From: Lytechinus pictus
Taxonomy: Eukaryota > Echinodermata > Echinoidea > Temnopleuroida > Toxopneustidae
NCBI RefSeq assembly: GCF_037042905.1
Contig: NC_087258.1
Location: 11,955,501-12,019,500 of the forward strand
Direction of reading: 5' to 3'
Length of the DNA: 64,000 nt
Shown here: piece after piece, positions 11,372-23,021 of the stretch
Numbering within the stretch: the first letter of the stretch is position 1
How the letters are laid out: every line of letters begins with the position of its first letter
Program-made: the position numbers and the translations under genes
The notes under the pieces: generated by a model
Told to the model about the DNA's origin: nothing
What the model saw: the letters and a program-made list of their open reading frames with translations, nothing else
Databases searched by the model: none

Positions 11372-13668
11372 TACTATAAATATTATTTATATTATTATTA
11401 TCATTATCATTATTATTATTATCATTATTATTATCATCATCATCGCCATCATCATCATTAGCAGCAGCAGCATAATATTATTTTCCTTTAAAATAAATTG
11501 TTTATATACACTATATAAATGAAAAGGATTAAACTGACAATGCGAGCACCAGGAATGATGAACACTTACGCCCTATGGCCTACGCAAATTATGTTTCATA
11601 AAGTTACGAAAAAAATATCATGCAATATGTAATAAAATGTAATATGATTAGCATAATGATAATTTCTTCTTCCCCGCTACGTTTCTCTTTCTTTTTCCCT
11701 CTTTTTCTCCTTTTCCTCCGTTTTTTGCCAGCCGATAGGGGGGGGGGGCAAGGGGGCATGTGCCGTAGTTACGCCTCTTGTCCTGGGAATCTTTGCCATA
11801 GCTATGTGGTTAAGGGGAAAAAATCGCAAGCGGGGGTGCTGGGGTGTCGATTGGTTGGTTGAGTTTTAATAGTGTGGAGGTGGCGCTATCCATCGATATC
11901 CGATGATTTCCGCCAGGCTAAGCGAGAGGGATTCCACCCTCCCCTGTACAGCTCTCGTCATTCGATTAATTGTTAATTGCACTGTGTGTGAGATATAGAT
12001 TCACCGAGGAAAGGCGTTGTGTAGTATTCAAATCTTTTGAGTATTTTGTTTAAACATCTTTTGTTAGATTTAACAGTTAGTACTCGTGCTTGTGTTTTCC
12101 TTTCATGGATGTGAGTGTTAGTTTATTGGTTTTAATAATGTGTCTTTCGAAAGCATTTATAAGCGCTCCTTACTCCATATCTTCGGTTTATTAAAAAAGT
12201 AAAAATATAGAAACAGAAGAAGAAAGAAAATGGTATCTATATGGAATTCCCAATAGAATCTCCAGATATAAATGTTTTTTGTTCGTTTTTTTGCTCTCTC
12301 TTTTTCCCCTTCCCTATTTACATATATACAGTACATAGGTCTATAATGCGACATATATACTACAAAATCAGCCTAATAAATAAGCCTGAATATAAATACA
12401 CACAACAAAATAGTAACCAGCCGAATTTTTCCTGATCCAAATCACCTTAATTTTTTAGTGAAAACCTTACTTTTTTACTATTTATTTTATTTTATTTTTT
12501 GCCTGTCAAAGCTTTCTTCCAAACCAGGACCCCTATACACAATGGATTCCAGGTCCCTGTTAGTCTGTAATCATGATAATGCTAAGCCTCTCTAATACTA
12601 CCTTGGTCACACCAACGATTGCAATTCCCAACCGATCGAAGGACAGTCATTTGTAATAACGTGATAGCTTTCGTCGGTGTGCAGTCGATTGCACCGGTGT
12701 AATTACTGCATTTCAGACTGGAATCAGAAAGTAAATTTACTTGATGTTAACCTCGTTTGGTTCCATTGTTAGGAGGCATTTATTATTTAGACATGGTGAT
12801 ATAATGTAGAAAGCTACTAAACTGTATACCTTCACGAATAGTAAAATATTCCCCTTCCGCTTGCCTGTCTCACCCCTTCTCTCTCCCTTTCTCTCTCCCT
12901 TTCTTTCTCTCACACACCCACGCGCACACACACCCACGCACACCCTCACACATAAAGTGTTGGGTGTGGAGTTGTATCTGTGTGCGAGAGATATATATTC
13001 TCATAACTTTTCTCTTTGCTCAGATGACGCGTCATTTATATTTACCATATTCGCTGTATCAGAGGAAATCAATTTCAGATCTGCAATAGGTCTATATAAT
13101 TATAATTTGCTTTATTAAGTACCTACATGACAACCAAGACACTTACATGCACTTGTTTAAATGATAATGTACATAAGACGAAATTTCAACCTTAGTTATT
13201 ATTTGTTTGGCGTCTCCTGAGCATCGGAGGTGGAAAAACGAACTGAATCACTAATGACCCGTTTAAGTCTCTCCTCCCAATATAACTGATGGTGGACCAC
13301 TATACACCGGCCTTTCACCCTACTCTCATACTAATGTAGTGGGTTCTTAACGTGGAGGGTAGTGATTCTCTTCTACACGAGGCCTCAATTTAACATCATA
13401 TTCGAGGGACAAAATGTGTTCTAATGTAACATATAGCCTACATCTATGGAACAGGAGAGGGACACGTTTACACACAGCATATGCCTCAGTCATCCGCCCA
13501 AGGTGGACTCGAACCCATGACTTATGATTCGGCGGGCAGACGGTTTACTGATTGAATCTAACTCACTCCTCCACTTGTGCACGTGTGAAAGAAAACTTCA
13601 AAAGTGGGGAAAAGTGTCTAATTAAAACTTAAATATTGTTAGTTAACACTAAATCATGTTCTTTGTAC
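11372..13668. other. Unit A-only block, no gene seen
   Basis: Unit B goes from TTTCCA straight to GTACGGGAA (28390-28400), so 2.3 kb is inserted in A or missing from B. Its ends show no inverted repeats, so deletion in B is as likely. It contains ATT/ATC microsatellite DNA (11385-11460), a CT/CA-rich tract (12870-12955) and, at its right end, a possible SINE (13200-13590, minus). The short ORFs are low-complexity. Confidence 0.55.
13200..13590 (-). repeat. Possible tRNA-derived SINE (minus strand)
   Basis: On the minus strand, GGTTCGAGTCC near 13505-13520 matches the internal B box of Pol III genes, with a weak A-box-like region ~50 bp upstream (13545-13575). No clean cloverleaf forms. The body to the left has no recognisable relative in the window. 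Confidence 0.35.
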
Positions 13669-14410
13669 GGGAACGCAAAACAAACCAAAAAAATATGTGA
13701 ATGAAATTACGAAATATGAATGTAATTCTGAGGGTTTCATTTATTCAATATGCCCATAGAGACAAAGTGGAAGAAGGAACATCAGCGGCCTGCCAAGCCC
13801 TGCCTATACCATTATGAGTGGGTCAATCAAATACATATTATGCAGAATGTACGAAGCGCTTAATATAATGTTTATACAGTATGCCTTAAGCACGGCCAAC
13901 TTTATCAGGCACTCGAGCTCTACACCTGGATGGAGAGTGGTAAATAACGCCACGCTAAATGACGCGAGTGCCGCAATCCAGGTTATTGAAGATACGTATA
14001 ATGTAGCTGTTCGTAATTTCATGACGTTACGCGTGATTTTACTCATGACTGCTGACCCTTTCTTGTACAAAAATTTTATATTCATATTCTATGCCTATAT
14101 GTAGCTGACATAGCACTGAATTTTTTTTAAGAGTCGTGTGTGACGTCGTATGTAACTTTACGAATAGCTTTATGCAACACCAACAGGACACACGTTCAAA
14201 ACACATGTCATCACACAATTATCGACATTACAAAAAAATATGTTTCAAAAGATATTATTTCATTTTCTCGCGATTGCTAGTCTCCTAAATGGAATTGTTG
14301 CAGGAACATTCTGAGACCACAGTCGTCAGGTTAACAAGGATTCCATCATGATTCCTTTCTAAATTACAAAAGTATTTTCATGGCTTGCATTCCTTGATTC
14401 ATTACCAAAA
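13669..14410. other. Probable 3' UTR and flank of GPCR A
   Basis: Conserved in unit B (28400-29143), with related sequence next to the two other GPCR copies (45756-46300 and 58690-59113). The short ORFs on both strands are not conserved as protein. No other gene is seen. Confidence 0.5.
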
Positions 14411-15715
14411 TCATTTAGCAAATCTACAAAATTTAAAAGATTCCTTCACATCATTTCTGAAGCTGTTGTTGACAAGATAATACACAAAGAAGTTAACGAC
14501 GTGGTTGAGGAGCGCGAGATCTAACAGAATGTTGATGACGATAGGGAGTCTACGCCAAAACAATATCGGTAAGACAGGGATAATGAGTTTAGGGGTCCAC
14601 GTTACGAAGAAGAAAGCTGTTATGATGAGAAGCATGCGAGTAGTTTTCCGTCCATGGTCAGAATAGTTTTTGTTCTTAATCGACTTCGGTGGAACAGCAA
14701 CAGGAACAGAGAGCTCTGAAGATGAACCTGGTGGTAGGGGAGATCGTAGGTTAGTGTCTCCTGCATTCAAGAAATGGCTCTCACCTTCATCGTGGCCCTC
14801 TTCTGCTATTTTTGGAAACGAAGACACCGGACTTGTCAGAGAATGGTCGTTTCTATTAAAGGCATTATGGGCGTTGTCTCGAGTGTTTCCATGTTTCATT
14901 ATTGTTTCTTTGCCAATGATACCAGTGTCTCTGCCCGGTGGTTCCGTCTCACGGCCTGTCGAAGAAGTACCGATACCTACAGCTTGACTGACCGTAGGAA
15001 GGCCATGTCGATTGTTGACCAGGTCGGCATGAATCTTGGCCCTCTTCCGCAAAGAGTGGTACACGAGGCCGTACATGATAGATATTGTTACAAAAGATAA
15101 TAAAAACAAGATTAAGTACAAAACATTGAATGAGAAAGTCGCGTCTTTCGGCATCGATGATACGCACAAGATGCTTCCGTAAAACGTTATGTCTCCGACA
15201 ACACTGAATGTAACGAATGGGGTGTTTGAGACGATGGCGACCAAAATACATACCGCTACCATGAAACACGACGCTCGTACCGTAATCCGACGTCGTAATG
15301 GACGACAGACAGCCATGTAGCGGTCGATACTGATTGACAAGGTTAGAAAGAGCGAAGCAAGAGTGTACATTTCTTTTAAGAACCAACGGAGAGCTACCAT
15401 CAGACACGTGCGATTGGCGTTCAGCTCCAGATCTCTCAGCACAAAATTGCCTACAGGTGAGAACGTGCTAGCAATTAAGTCGACTACCGCTTGGCCGATG
15501 ATGAGGATGTCCGTGCTCGTCTTCCGTTTCTTCCAGGTATAAGCGCGGATGATGACGGCGTTGCCGGGCATTCCTAAAATCAATACAATCGTATAGAAAA
15601 TCAAATCAGCAATTTTGGTAATTTCGTCGATGTTGGTATGTGTGTCGTCCTGGCAGACATCATTTGATACATTATTATAGGCTGCAAGCAAGTCCAATTC
15701 TTGATAATCTTCCAT
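14411..15715 (-). CDS. Class A (rhodopsin-like) GPCR, copy A, intact, 434 aa, intronless
   Basis: A seven-helix G-protein-coupled receptor of the plasma membrane; the ligand is unknown. Visible marks: N-glycosylation site NVS at 15-17; TM1 ~36-59 with GN (51-52); TM2 ~70-92 with D79; TM3 from C104 to the DRY motif (131-133); TM4 ~149-171; extracellular-loop cysteine C184, the usual disulphide partner of C104; TM5 ~196-222; a long third intracellular loop (~223-358, rich in Ser/Thr/Pro/charged residues); TM6 with TWTP (372-375) in place of CWxP; TM7 with NFFVY (408-412) where most class A receptors have NPxxY; a short tail with C430. The single-exon ORF and near-identical neighbours fit the lineage-expanded receptor clusters of sea urchins, which are proposed to be sensory. 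The start is the first ATG, shared in context with the copies at 44438 and 60418. Confidence 0.93.
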   Translation of the reverse strand: MEDYQELDLLAAYNNVSNDVCQDDTHTNIDEITKIADLIFYTIVLILGMPGNAVIIRAYTWKKRKTSTDILIIGQAVVDLIASTFSPVGNFVLRDLELNANRTCLMVALRWFLKEMYTLASLFLTLSISIDRYMAVCRPLRRRITVRASCFMVAVCILVAIVSNTPFVTFSVVGDITFYGSILCVSSMPKDATFSFNVLYLILFLLSFVTISIMYGLVYHSLRKRAKIHADLVNNRHGLPTVSQAVGIGTSSTGRETEPPGRDTGIIGKETIMKHGNTRDNAHNAFNRNDHSLTSPVSSFPKIAEEGHDEGESHFLNAGDTNLRSPLPPGSSSELSVPVAVPPKSIKNKNYSDHGRKTTRMLLIITAFFFVTWTPKLIIPVLPILFWRRLPIVINILLDLALLNHVVNFFVYYLVNNSFRNDVKESFKFCRFAK

Positions 15716-16366
15716 TGCAGATTCGTTGATGACAACTCTTGAGTAAAATGGTTTTCAAAATTCTCGAATATATATATATATATATATATACTGCAAACAG
15801 TCTAACTGTTGTAGCATTCGAGTTAGCCTAACAAACACTTGGACCTAACACGAATATTCATGCCTCAATTGAACAAGAATGAATAATCGGGGTGGGTTTA
15901 TATATAATGCTGAAAGATATTCATATAACGCTGATGTCGTCTTGTGCCTACAATAATTACTGTGAAAATAAAGTGACAATTTCTCGATGAGCAACTCACT
16001 TCATGCAAACAAAAACATCGTTTGGATGTACCTGTCATGTCTCCGAGTATTATGGAGCTGAACAAGAATAGACGAATTCCATTCACAGAATGAATGGAAG
16101 CCACCATTTAAGAAAGACTTCGGAAATTAACACTTGACGAACAGAGAGAGAGAGAGAGAGAGATAGGGAGAGAGATGGAGAGAAAGAGGGAGAGAAAGAG
16201 GGTATTGAGGATCGAGAGATGCATGTGGAAAATTTTATTGCGATAACTTATTCAAAATGATACTGTAATAAGGGATTAAACAAATCTCACAGTTTCTGAA
16301 CAATTCAGAACTTTGAATATGTATATCATCACCCTGCTCCCTCCCATTTTCTCTTTTTCCCTCCAC
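15716..16366. promoter_or_regulatory. 5' flank of GPCR A, with TA microsatellite and GA-rich tract
   Basis: It holds a (TA)n run at 15768-15790 and a GA-rich tract at 16140-16205. The block between (AACACGAATATTCATGCC, AATAATCGGGGTGGG and following text) is kept upstream of all four longer GPCR copies, including the inverted one, so it may contain the promoter. That is inferred from conservation only; I can point to no specific binding site. Confidence 0.4.
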
Positions 16367-17427
16367 GTATTGGTGTATACGGGTCGTATTGGGATATAAG
16401 GTCGTATTGGATAAGAGGGCCGTACTAGGTATCAGGGTCGTATTGGGGTATAAGGGTCGTATTGGGGTATTAGGGTCGTATTGGTGTATAAGGGTCGTAT
16501 TGGGGTATAATGGTCGTATTGGTGTAAAAGGGTCGTATTGGGGTATAAGGGTCGTATTGGTGTATAAGGGTCGTATAGGGGTATAAGGGTCGTATTGGTG
16601 TATAAGGTTCGTGTTGGGTTATAAGGGTCGTATAGGGGTATAAGGGTCGTATTGGTGTATAAGGGCCGTATAGGGGTATAAGGTTCGTATTGGTGTATAA
16701 GGTTCGTATTGGTGTATGAGGGTCATATTTGAGGTACAAGGTTCGTATTGGTGTATAAGGGTCGTATTGGTGTATAAGGTTCGTATTGGTGTATAAGGGT
16801 CGTATTGGGGTAAAAGGGTCGTATTGGTGTATAAGGGTCGTATTGGTGTATGAGGGTCATATTTGAGGTACAAGGTTCGTATTGGTGTATAAGGGTCGTA
16901 TTGGTGTATAAGGTTCGTATTGGTGTATAAGGGTCGTATTGGGGTAAAAGGGTCGTATTGGTGTATAAGGGTCGTATTGGTGTATGAGGGTCATATTTGA
17001 GGTACAAGGTTCGTATTGGTGTATAAGGGTCGTATTGGTGTTTAAGGTTCGTATTGGTGTATAAGGGTCGTATTGGTGTATAAGGGCCGTATTGGGGTAT
17101 AAGGGTCGTATTGGTGTATAAGGGTCGTATTGGTGTATAAGGGCCGTATAGGGGTATAAGGGTCCCATTGGGGTATAAGGGTCGTATTGGGGTATAAGGG
17201 TCGTATTGGTGTATAAGGGTCGTATTGGTGTATAAGGGCCGTATAGGTGTATAAGGTTCGTATTGGTGTATAAGGGACGTATTGGTGTATACGGGTCGTA
17301 TAGGTGTATAAGGTTCGTATTGGTGTATAAGGGACGTTTTGGTGTATACGGGTCGTATTGGTGTATCAGGGTCGTATTGGGGTATAAGTGTCGTATTGGT
17401 ATATAAGGGTTGTATTGGCGTATAAGT
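16367..17427 (+). repeat. Minisatellite, 19-bp unit, ~55 copies (unit A)
   Basis: The unit is GGTCGTATTGGTGTATAAG with common variants (GGGG for GGTG, GGCC or GTTC for GGTC, ATAGG for ATTGG). A marker variant GGTCATATTTGAGGTACAAG recurs at 16721, 16855 and 16989, a 134-bp higher-order period (about seven units). The minus strand is open in every frame because 19 is not a multiple of 3 and the unit has no stop in any phase. This yields spurious ORFs with a 19-residue period (LIHQYDPYTPIRPLYTNTT-like); they are not genes. Confidence 0.95.
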
Positions 17428-18383
17428 GTACTGGTTTCATTTTTTTTTTCATTCACGATATGCCATTTTCCTTGGGTTGAAATGACAAACATCACATATA
17501 GACAGCGACGATGAAGATAAGAACCAGGGGGAGGGATGGTTTATAAGTGTCGTGTCCTGGTAATTAAAGTACATGACGGCATAGAGGAGATTGCTTGAAA
17601 GGCTTGACATGTTGATGGAGCATTTTAATAGTTTGATTTAATGAAAACTGACAATGATTTGTAGAATACAATTTAGGAGATAAATCTTAAATGTCATTAA
17701 ATGGAGAGTTACGGAAAAAATATAGACTTCATATAAACCATTATAGATGATGTAGGTTATTGTCGTCAAACTTTTTTAAAAGCACTCCCCAAGTTAATTT
17801 CCCTTTTCTGGTGCATGTATAATTCAAATATTGATCTTGCCTTAGACTTGTGTTATGAGAACACACATGCATGCAACTTAATGTTACATTGCCAAGATTA
17901 CAAGTCATTAATATTTTCACATCAATATATCGGTAATGTTATCGAATAGAATATAAACACATAACAATCACCCATCGCAGAATAATAAAAACTCAATTAC
18001 ATGTAAATGGACATCAAGCTTCCACCGTGGATCTTCTTTTTTAATTTATTATGATAATGATAATATTCCACATTTATAAGTCTCAGAAAACTTACATCAA
18101 TAGCCTCTCCCACAGACTTGCCCTATACATACGTGAATAATACTCCTTAATTACTTCATATCTTGCCAAAGTCCCCCCTTTGTCTCATTTAATCCTCTCC
18201 GTCTGCATTACCCCCTTCAAACTAGCCACAAACACCGCTACAGTACCGGGACTGTCCTGAGACTGTAGCAGTGTTGCCTTCAGCACATGTTCAGTGTAAT
18301 TTCTCGGACCCGCATTAAAGTACTCCGGGATAACATTGCCTCGCATAAATTAACTCCACCACAAACTCTCGCTAGGCAAGCCA
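17428..18383. other. Shared flank of the GPCR/minisatellite module, no gene seen
   Basis: Unit B (31664-32626) and the partial copy at 56870-57800 carry the same text. It opens with a block (TTCCTTGGGTTGAAATGAC) that also adjoins the inverted pair (43310-43335, 61040-61065). No ORF is conserved. Confidence 0.55.
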
Positions 18384-18598
18384 TAACAATAGTAGTCCAG
18401 TTTGGACCTTGGTGTTTGGAAGTTCCCTTTCCCAAAGCTAACATAGAGGGCACATGTCTCCCGATCACTAATCAGTGCCAATCCAGGGAAGATGAGTGAA
18501 TTGGCGCTGATTAGAGATTGGGAGAAACGTGCCCTCTATGTTAGCTTTGGAAAAAGGAACTTCCAAACACCAAGGTCCAATCTGGACTATAACAATAG
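18384..18598. mobile_element. 197-bp MITE M3 with 9-bp target duplication (unit A copy)
   Basis: The element 18393-18589 folds into a hairpin: TAGTCCAGTTTGGACCTTGG at the left, its near complement at the right end, arms ~95 bp and a short loop. It is flanked by TAACAATAG at 18384-18392 and 18590-18598. The same insertion is in unit B (32627-32841) but missing at the equivalent site near 57810-57820, where a single AATAATAG stands. A 9-bp duplication suggests Mutator-like mobilisation. ORFs of ~70 residues on both strands are arm shadows. Confidence 0.88.
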
Positions 18599-18732
18599 AC
18601 AGCCCCGCGTGACTGTCGCGGTGTAGCTTCAGTCTGGACTTTCGCTGCACGACGCAAACGGACTTTACGACGGTAAGTTGAGACTTTTGGAGAGACTGTC
18701 CTGCAATTAATGCAAGTTTTGTGACATCCAAT

Positions 18733-18989
18733 TATGGAGCGTTGTGGCCCAGTGGATTAGTCTTCTGACTTTGAAACAGAGGGCCGTGGGTTCGAATCCC
18801 AGCCATGGCGTAATTTCCTTCAGCAAAAAATTCATCCACATTGTGCTGCACTCAACCCAGGTGAGGTGAATGGGTACCTGGCAGGAATTTATTCCTTGAA
18901 TGCGTGTGCGCTGTAATCTTAGTAATTACAGCTGCCAAGCTACAGCTGGGGTGATAATATCCAGGTCCTTTGGAAGCGCATAGAGACAT
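18733..18989 (+). repeat. tRNA-derived SINE, tRNA-Gln-like head, 3' truncated (unit A copy)
   Basis: The head (18735-18810) has an A box (TGGCCCAGTGG), an anticodon-like loop CTTTGAA (TTG, Gln) and a B box (GGTTCGAATCC), but the acceptor ends do not pair, so it is not a working tRNA gene. The body contains GGTGAATGGGTACCTGGCAG. The complete unit B copy (34114-34435) has a further ~50 bp of tail ending in TGCGCTATACAAGAACTG. In A the tail and ~240 bp beyond are deleted up to the foldback element. Confidence 0.8.
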
Positions 18990-20141
18990 TATTCACGCGC
19001 GTGGACAAAATTAATGTGGCCGTTCGCAACTTGCCATAAATGAATCAGCACCCTAAAATTGCCGGTACCCTGTAGGCCTAGCCGAGGCCTTAGGTTTAGA
19101 TCTATTTCTATATCACTTATCGAATAGCCATTAATGACAAGACAATATGTTGGGCTAGGGTATGGCTATAGCCTAGGCTAGGGCATTAACTTTATCTCAA
19201 ATCTGGACCTGTCTAGTGCCTGCGCAGACTAATGGTTAACTTAGAACTGGTTAATTCTGAACTTTACGTTTACTTACGTTAGACCGATGAGCTTGGTAGC
19301 CTCGGTTTAATAGGTCGACCTAGTCCGTATATGAAACTATAGTCCTAGATATAAATAAATTTAGTTTAGATCTAGTCTAGTCTCTGGATCTAGATCGTGA
19401 TAGACCTTTCTGATCTACACTCATGATCACGTAGGCCTACTAAACGTCAGGCACAAATTAACGTCAGTGCGCAGAACATGCATGTGACGTGTGTTAAAAC
19501 GCGCGGCTCTGCGCTGCACGCTGCACATTAACGCGCAGAGCTGGCCGACGTCTGCGGCATTGTTATTTCGATCGCCAAGTAAACTCTCTTGATCAACAAA
19601 ATGTAATTGATCGATAAGTATTTTTTTTTTTACAAATTATTAATTTGTAATTTCCCGTGCTCGATCGAAATAGGCAATTGTGTTACTAGTTTTATATACG
19701 GACTAGACTTTGTAAACTAAGGCTACCAAGCTCATTGGTTTAACGTAAGTAAACGTAAAGTTCGGAATTAACCAGTTCTAAGCTAACCATAGCATTAGTC
19801 GGCTGCTGCAGGCATTAGACAGGTCCATATTTGAAATTAAGTTAATGCCCTAGCCTAGGCTATAGCCTAGCCTAACATTTTGTCTTGTCATTAATGTCAA
19901 TTTGATAAGTGTTTAAGACTTGGATCTAGATATAGATCTAAGGGCTAAGGCCTAGGCTATAATTGGTTAGGCCTACCGGCAATTTGAGGGAGCTAGCTGA
20001 TTCATTCATGGCATGCATGCAACGCGAACAAAACGGCCACAATTTTGTAAAGACAAGTCCACGCGTAGTCTTATTCCGAAGACGAAAGTCATGAATATTC
20101 ATATTAATGTCCACAACTGCGGTGGGAAAAAAAATTCGCTG
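18990..20141. repeat. Palindromic foldback element (unit A copy, left end deleted)
   Basis: The left arm (18990-19500) and right arm (19640-20141) are inverted repeats. Both hold TTAACTTTA/GTTAACTTAG-type blocks, and CCTAGTCCGTATAT with its complement. A GC-rich hairpin of ~100 bp near the centre (19490-19565, NGCGCGGCTCTGCGC-like) is absent from unit B. It is related to the palindrome at 5963-10282, sharing GCATTAGTCGGCT and the terminal TTATTTTTCCCACCG block. No coding capacity. Confidence 0.75.
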
Positions 20142-20494
20142 CCCGGAAAGGGGGGGGGGGGTCCACTTCCATTGACGAGTGGATACCAGGCGCGACCACA
20201 CGTAAGAGGGGATTTTATTTTTTCAAGAGTGGGCACGTTACTTATGTAACGTAATAAGGGTGTCAAAAACGCTGTTTAAAATACTTTTAAAAAATTGTAT
20301 ATATTTCGTTAGGAAAGCTACGTGTTTACGGTCAAATTTCCAATATTTGTTAGGGGTAGGGTTTCACACGCCAATACTTGTTAAGGGCTGCATTTTCATA
20401 ATATGGAACAGACTTGTTTAGGGTGCTTTTCGAAACCCCATGGTCGCGCCTGGTATCCACTCGCCAATGGAAGTGGTCCCCCCCCCCCCGGAAA
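20142..20494. mobile_element. MITE M1, complete copy with 8-bp TSD (unit A)
   Basis: The element 20150-20486 has inverted ends, a G tract plus TCCACTTCCATTGACGAGTG at the left and its near complement (CACTCGCCAATGGAAGTGG, then a C tract) at the right. It is flanked by CCCGGAAA at 20142-20149 and 20487-20494. The same insertion with the same duplication is at 37878-38222. An 8-bp duplication is consistent with a hAT-type mobiliser. No ORF. Confidence 0.88.
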
Positions 20495-20616
20495 TTTGAA
20501 ATCTAATCCCCCATTTCGGAGGGAAGTAAAACATACTGCCAACCATGAACACGGGCATAATATTCTTCACATTGTTTGCGAGATGGCTTTCCGTTTGTGT
20601 ATGAGGAGCCAGCAAA

Positions 20617-23021
20617 CCGCGTTTGGCAGTGGATTTCTAACTAGTGGGTCGCGCGTGCTGGGATCTCACTTCTTAGGTCCACAACACACGACTTCTATGG
20701 CTTGAATTTTCTGTGCGCGGCGGCATGTAATGAACCCTTGGGTGGGCCAAAATTAGAGTCTGGTGTTTCTTTCTGATTAGAGTGTTGCTGCATATATGCA
20801 TGCGTAATGCCTTCAACAATGAAGATAAATGCAATCTTTGTAATGACACAGAGACTCAGAGAGCACTGTACCTCAAGTGATGTTCGTGTAGTCTCCACTT
20901 CACTACTGCTACAGCCTACACTACGCTACACACCTACCCGGGCAGTACCTTCTGTTCATCTGAATTCCAATCTTGGTTTATTTCCGTGCCCGATAGTGGA
21001 CTCTCAAAAAAATCCACAGCAGAAAGGCAACCATACCGATTTAAATTCTGAACTATCTACAGTTCATAGGAATGTGATCAAACTACTCATTATGAAAGAA
21101 GGAAAAAAAAAACATTTCGTTAGATGGAAAAACAAATGCAGGTCAAAAATTCCATCTTACTAAAATATCCAAACTGTTAATAGGTACTAAACTGCATTGT
21201 CCTTCAGATACGTCCCAACCTAACTCATTACATGCATGCATAATTTCAAGTACATTAACTTAAGCTTCATTTAGAAAAGCATTGTACATAACATACATTG
21301 ACTGTGATCTTGCGTAACATAATCAAATACCCCTCTAAAAAAAGCTCCAAAGCTGGAGTTATCATTCAATTGACATTCTGGGATTCCCCCCCCCCCCTTA
21401 AAAAATAAATAAACCACACAAAAAAAAAAAAAAAAAAAAGGTCATCCAAACAAAACATGGACCAATATGCTACGCAAGGGTTTTAAGTGTCAATGTTTTG
21501 TAGAACAGTTAAGCCTACATGGCAAATCAAAATTGTCATTCAAAATACTTAATAAACCTAATCAGTGGAAAATTAACCTTTTCTGTACATTCTTCAGAGA
21601 AGGGTATTTTTAGACTGTATACTACACTTAAAGCCCTTGTTCCACTAAGTAGCTGCAAATAGAGAATTCACACAATCAATTTGAATGACCTAAAATATAC
21701 TATATTATTGTGTGCACATATGATTAGTTCCAGATCTATCTATAACACGATACAGTACCAAAGAAATTACAAAAAAAATCTCGCCTCTCTGATTAACATT
21801 ATTGAATTAATAAATGCCAGCAATAGAATTTGAGGTCCTACCAATGTCTTTTTCTGTATCAAATGAAATGGGGAAAAATTATTCGAAACCATTCAAATTT
21901 CTGTTTAACTTAAAAATAATAATAATAAATCTCCATGTAAAACTAGAGAAACATGTAGCTCCCACTGTTCACAGAAGCTATACTACCTCATGAAACTACC
22001 ACTATTACATGTATCAATTCAATATGAGACTAAATACAACCATGAAAACCTGGAAAATCATTTTTTATAATTTACCTTTCAAAGTATATTTCCATTGAAA
22101 TGTTATTGCAAGTGTAAATATTGACCTCAAAATAAAACGATTTGTGCTGTTGATTTCAAATTGCTCATTCCTGTTATTTTCTCCTTGTATAATATCAGGA
22201 CTAAAAGTTCTTATTGACCCAAGACTGGACTCATGATCATGAATCATAGTTTTGGAAAATATAAATGCTATATAGCAACATTACTCCTGGATATGAAATT
22301 TATGTTTCTCTTCTAGCTGGCACTTAGTGCCCCTCAATACAGAGAAACATGTAAATCGCACTCTTGACAGAAGATGTAGACCTATTGTTTTATGGAATCA
22401 TCATCAAATCAATAACTGAGGTTTAATACAGCCATATCATAATCATGAAAACATGGGAAAGGTCATTTTTATAATCTGCTTTTCAGGGTAGGCCATTTTT
22501 CCTTAATAATGTTATATAGATGCAAGTGTAAATATTGGCATTAACAGAAAACAAAAACCTGCACTTAACTTCAAACTGCTTATTCCTGTCATTTTACCTT
22601 GTATATTCATCAGGACGAAAAGTTTTCATTGATCAATAACTTGATTACCGATAATAAAATTTTAATTTTGGAGCAAAGAAAAGCTAAGGCAACATTACCT
22701 CTTCAAATTTCAAGATCGCCAACAGAGATTTTAAACTACACTGTTTCTCTGTTAATGGCGTGTAGTAAACACATCAATCGTATATAAATCACAATATACC
22801 TAAAAGCAAAACATTTAATCATTGTTCACATCTTTTAGGTAAAGAAAAATAACGTTTCAGCTCAGTTTTCCGAATGAAGGTAAATATAGGTAACCAAAAA
22901 ACAAACAAAAAAAGATTCAGAGAATCAGAGCTGTATAATGCTGATAATGTTTATTCTGTAATATTCCCTTTAGAAGCATCTAGCCTAAAGATTACATTTC
23001 AGTTACATTTTCTTTCATAAA
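20617..23021. other. Spacer between duplication units, with a ~400-bp diverged tandem duplication
   Basis: This DNA is in neither duplicated unit. It holds an A tract (21421-21439). Bases ~21935-22290 and ~22335-22690 are diverged direct copies, sharing GAGAAACATGTA, GCAAGTGTAAATATTG, TTCCTGT(T/C)ATTTT and AAAGTT(C/T)TCATTGA-like text. No convincing gene is found; the ORFs are short and not shared between the two copies. Confidence 0.55.

Larger units (their letters stand above)
3524..20616 (+). repeat. Segmental duplication unit A (direct copy of 23986-38344)
   Basis: From TTCTTCAAAGGAACCGATC inside the MMP exon to GAGGAGCCAGCAAA, this 17.1-kb stretch matches unit B in the same order and orientation. 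Shared parts are the MMP tail and 3' flank, GPCR, TA repeat, GA-rich tract, minisatellite, MITE, tRNA-derived SINE, foldback element and M1 MITE. Segments found only in A are about 4250-5305, 5403-10282 and 11372-13668. The edges were read by eye from matching text. Confidence 0.9.

Noticed and set aside
13804-14104. Overlapping 93-96-codon ORFs on both strands downstream of GPCR A
   Set aside because: The equivalent stretch in unit B (28543-28760) has a different reading frame and length, so protein conservation is absent.
14670-15407. ORFs of 105-152 codons overlapping GPCR A in other frames, with equivalents in copies B, C and D
   Set aside because: They are shadows of the receptor frame. 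They lack domains and vary in length with receptor indels.
16389-17495. Long minus-strand ORFs (up to 212 codons) with YTPIRPLYTNT repeats, also at 31006-31434, 31538-31732 and 56501-56803
   Set aside because: They are a direct consequence of a stop-free 19-bp tandem repeat. The frames shift freely between copies, and there is no start context or conserved flank.
18735-18810. Functional tRNA-Gln gene
   Set aside because: A and B boxes are present, but acceptor ends and part of the stems do not pair, and a SINE body follows. The same holds for the Glu-like head at 39030 and the Met-like head at 61504.
22065-22247. Short ORFs in the spacer 20617-23021 as possible genes
   Set aside because: They are not conserved between the two tandem copies of this DNA and carry no recognisable motif.
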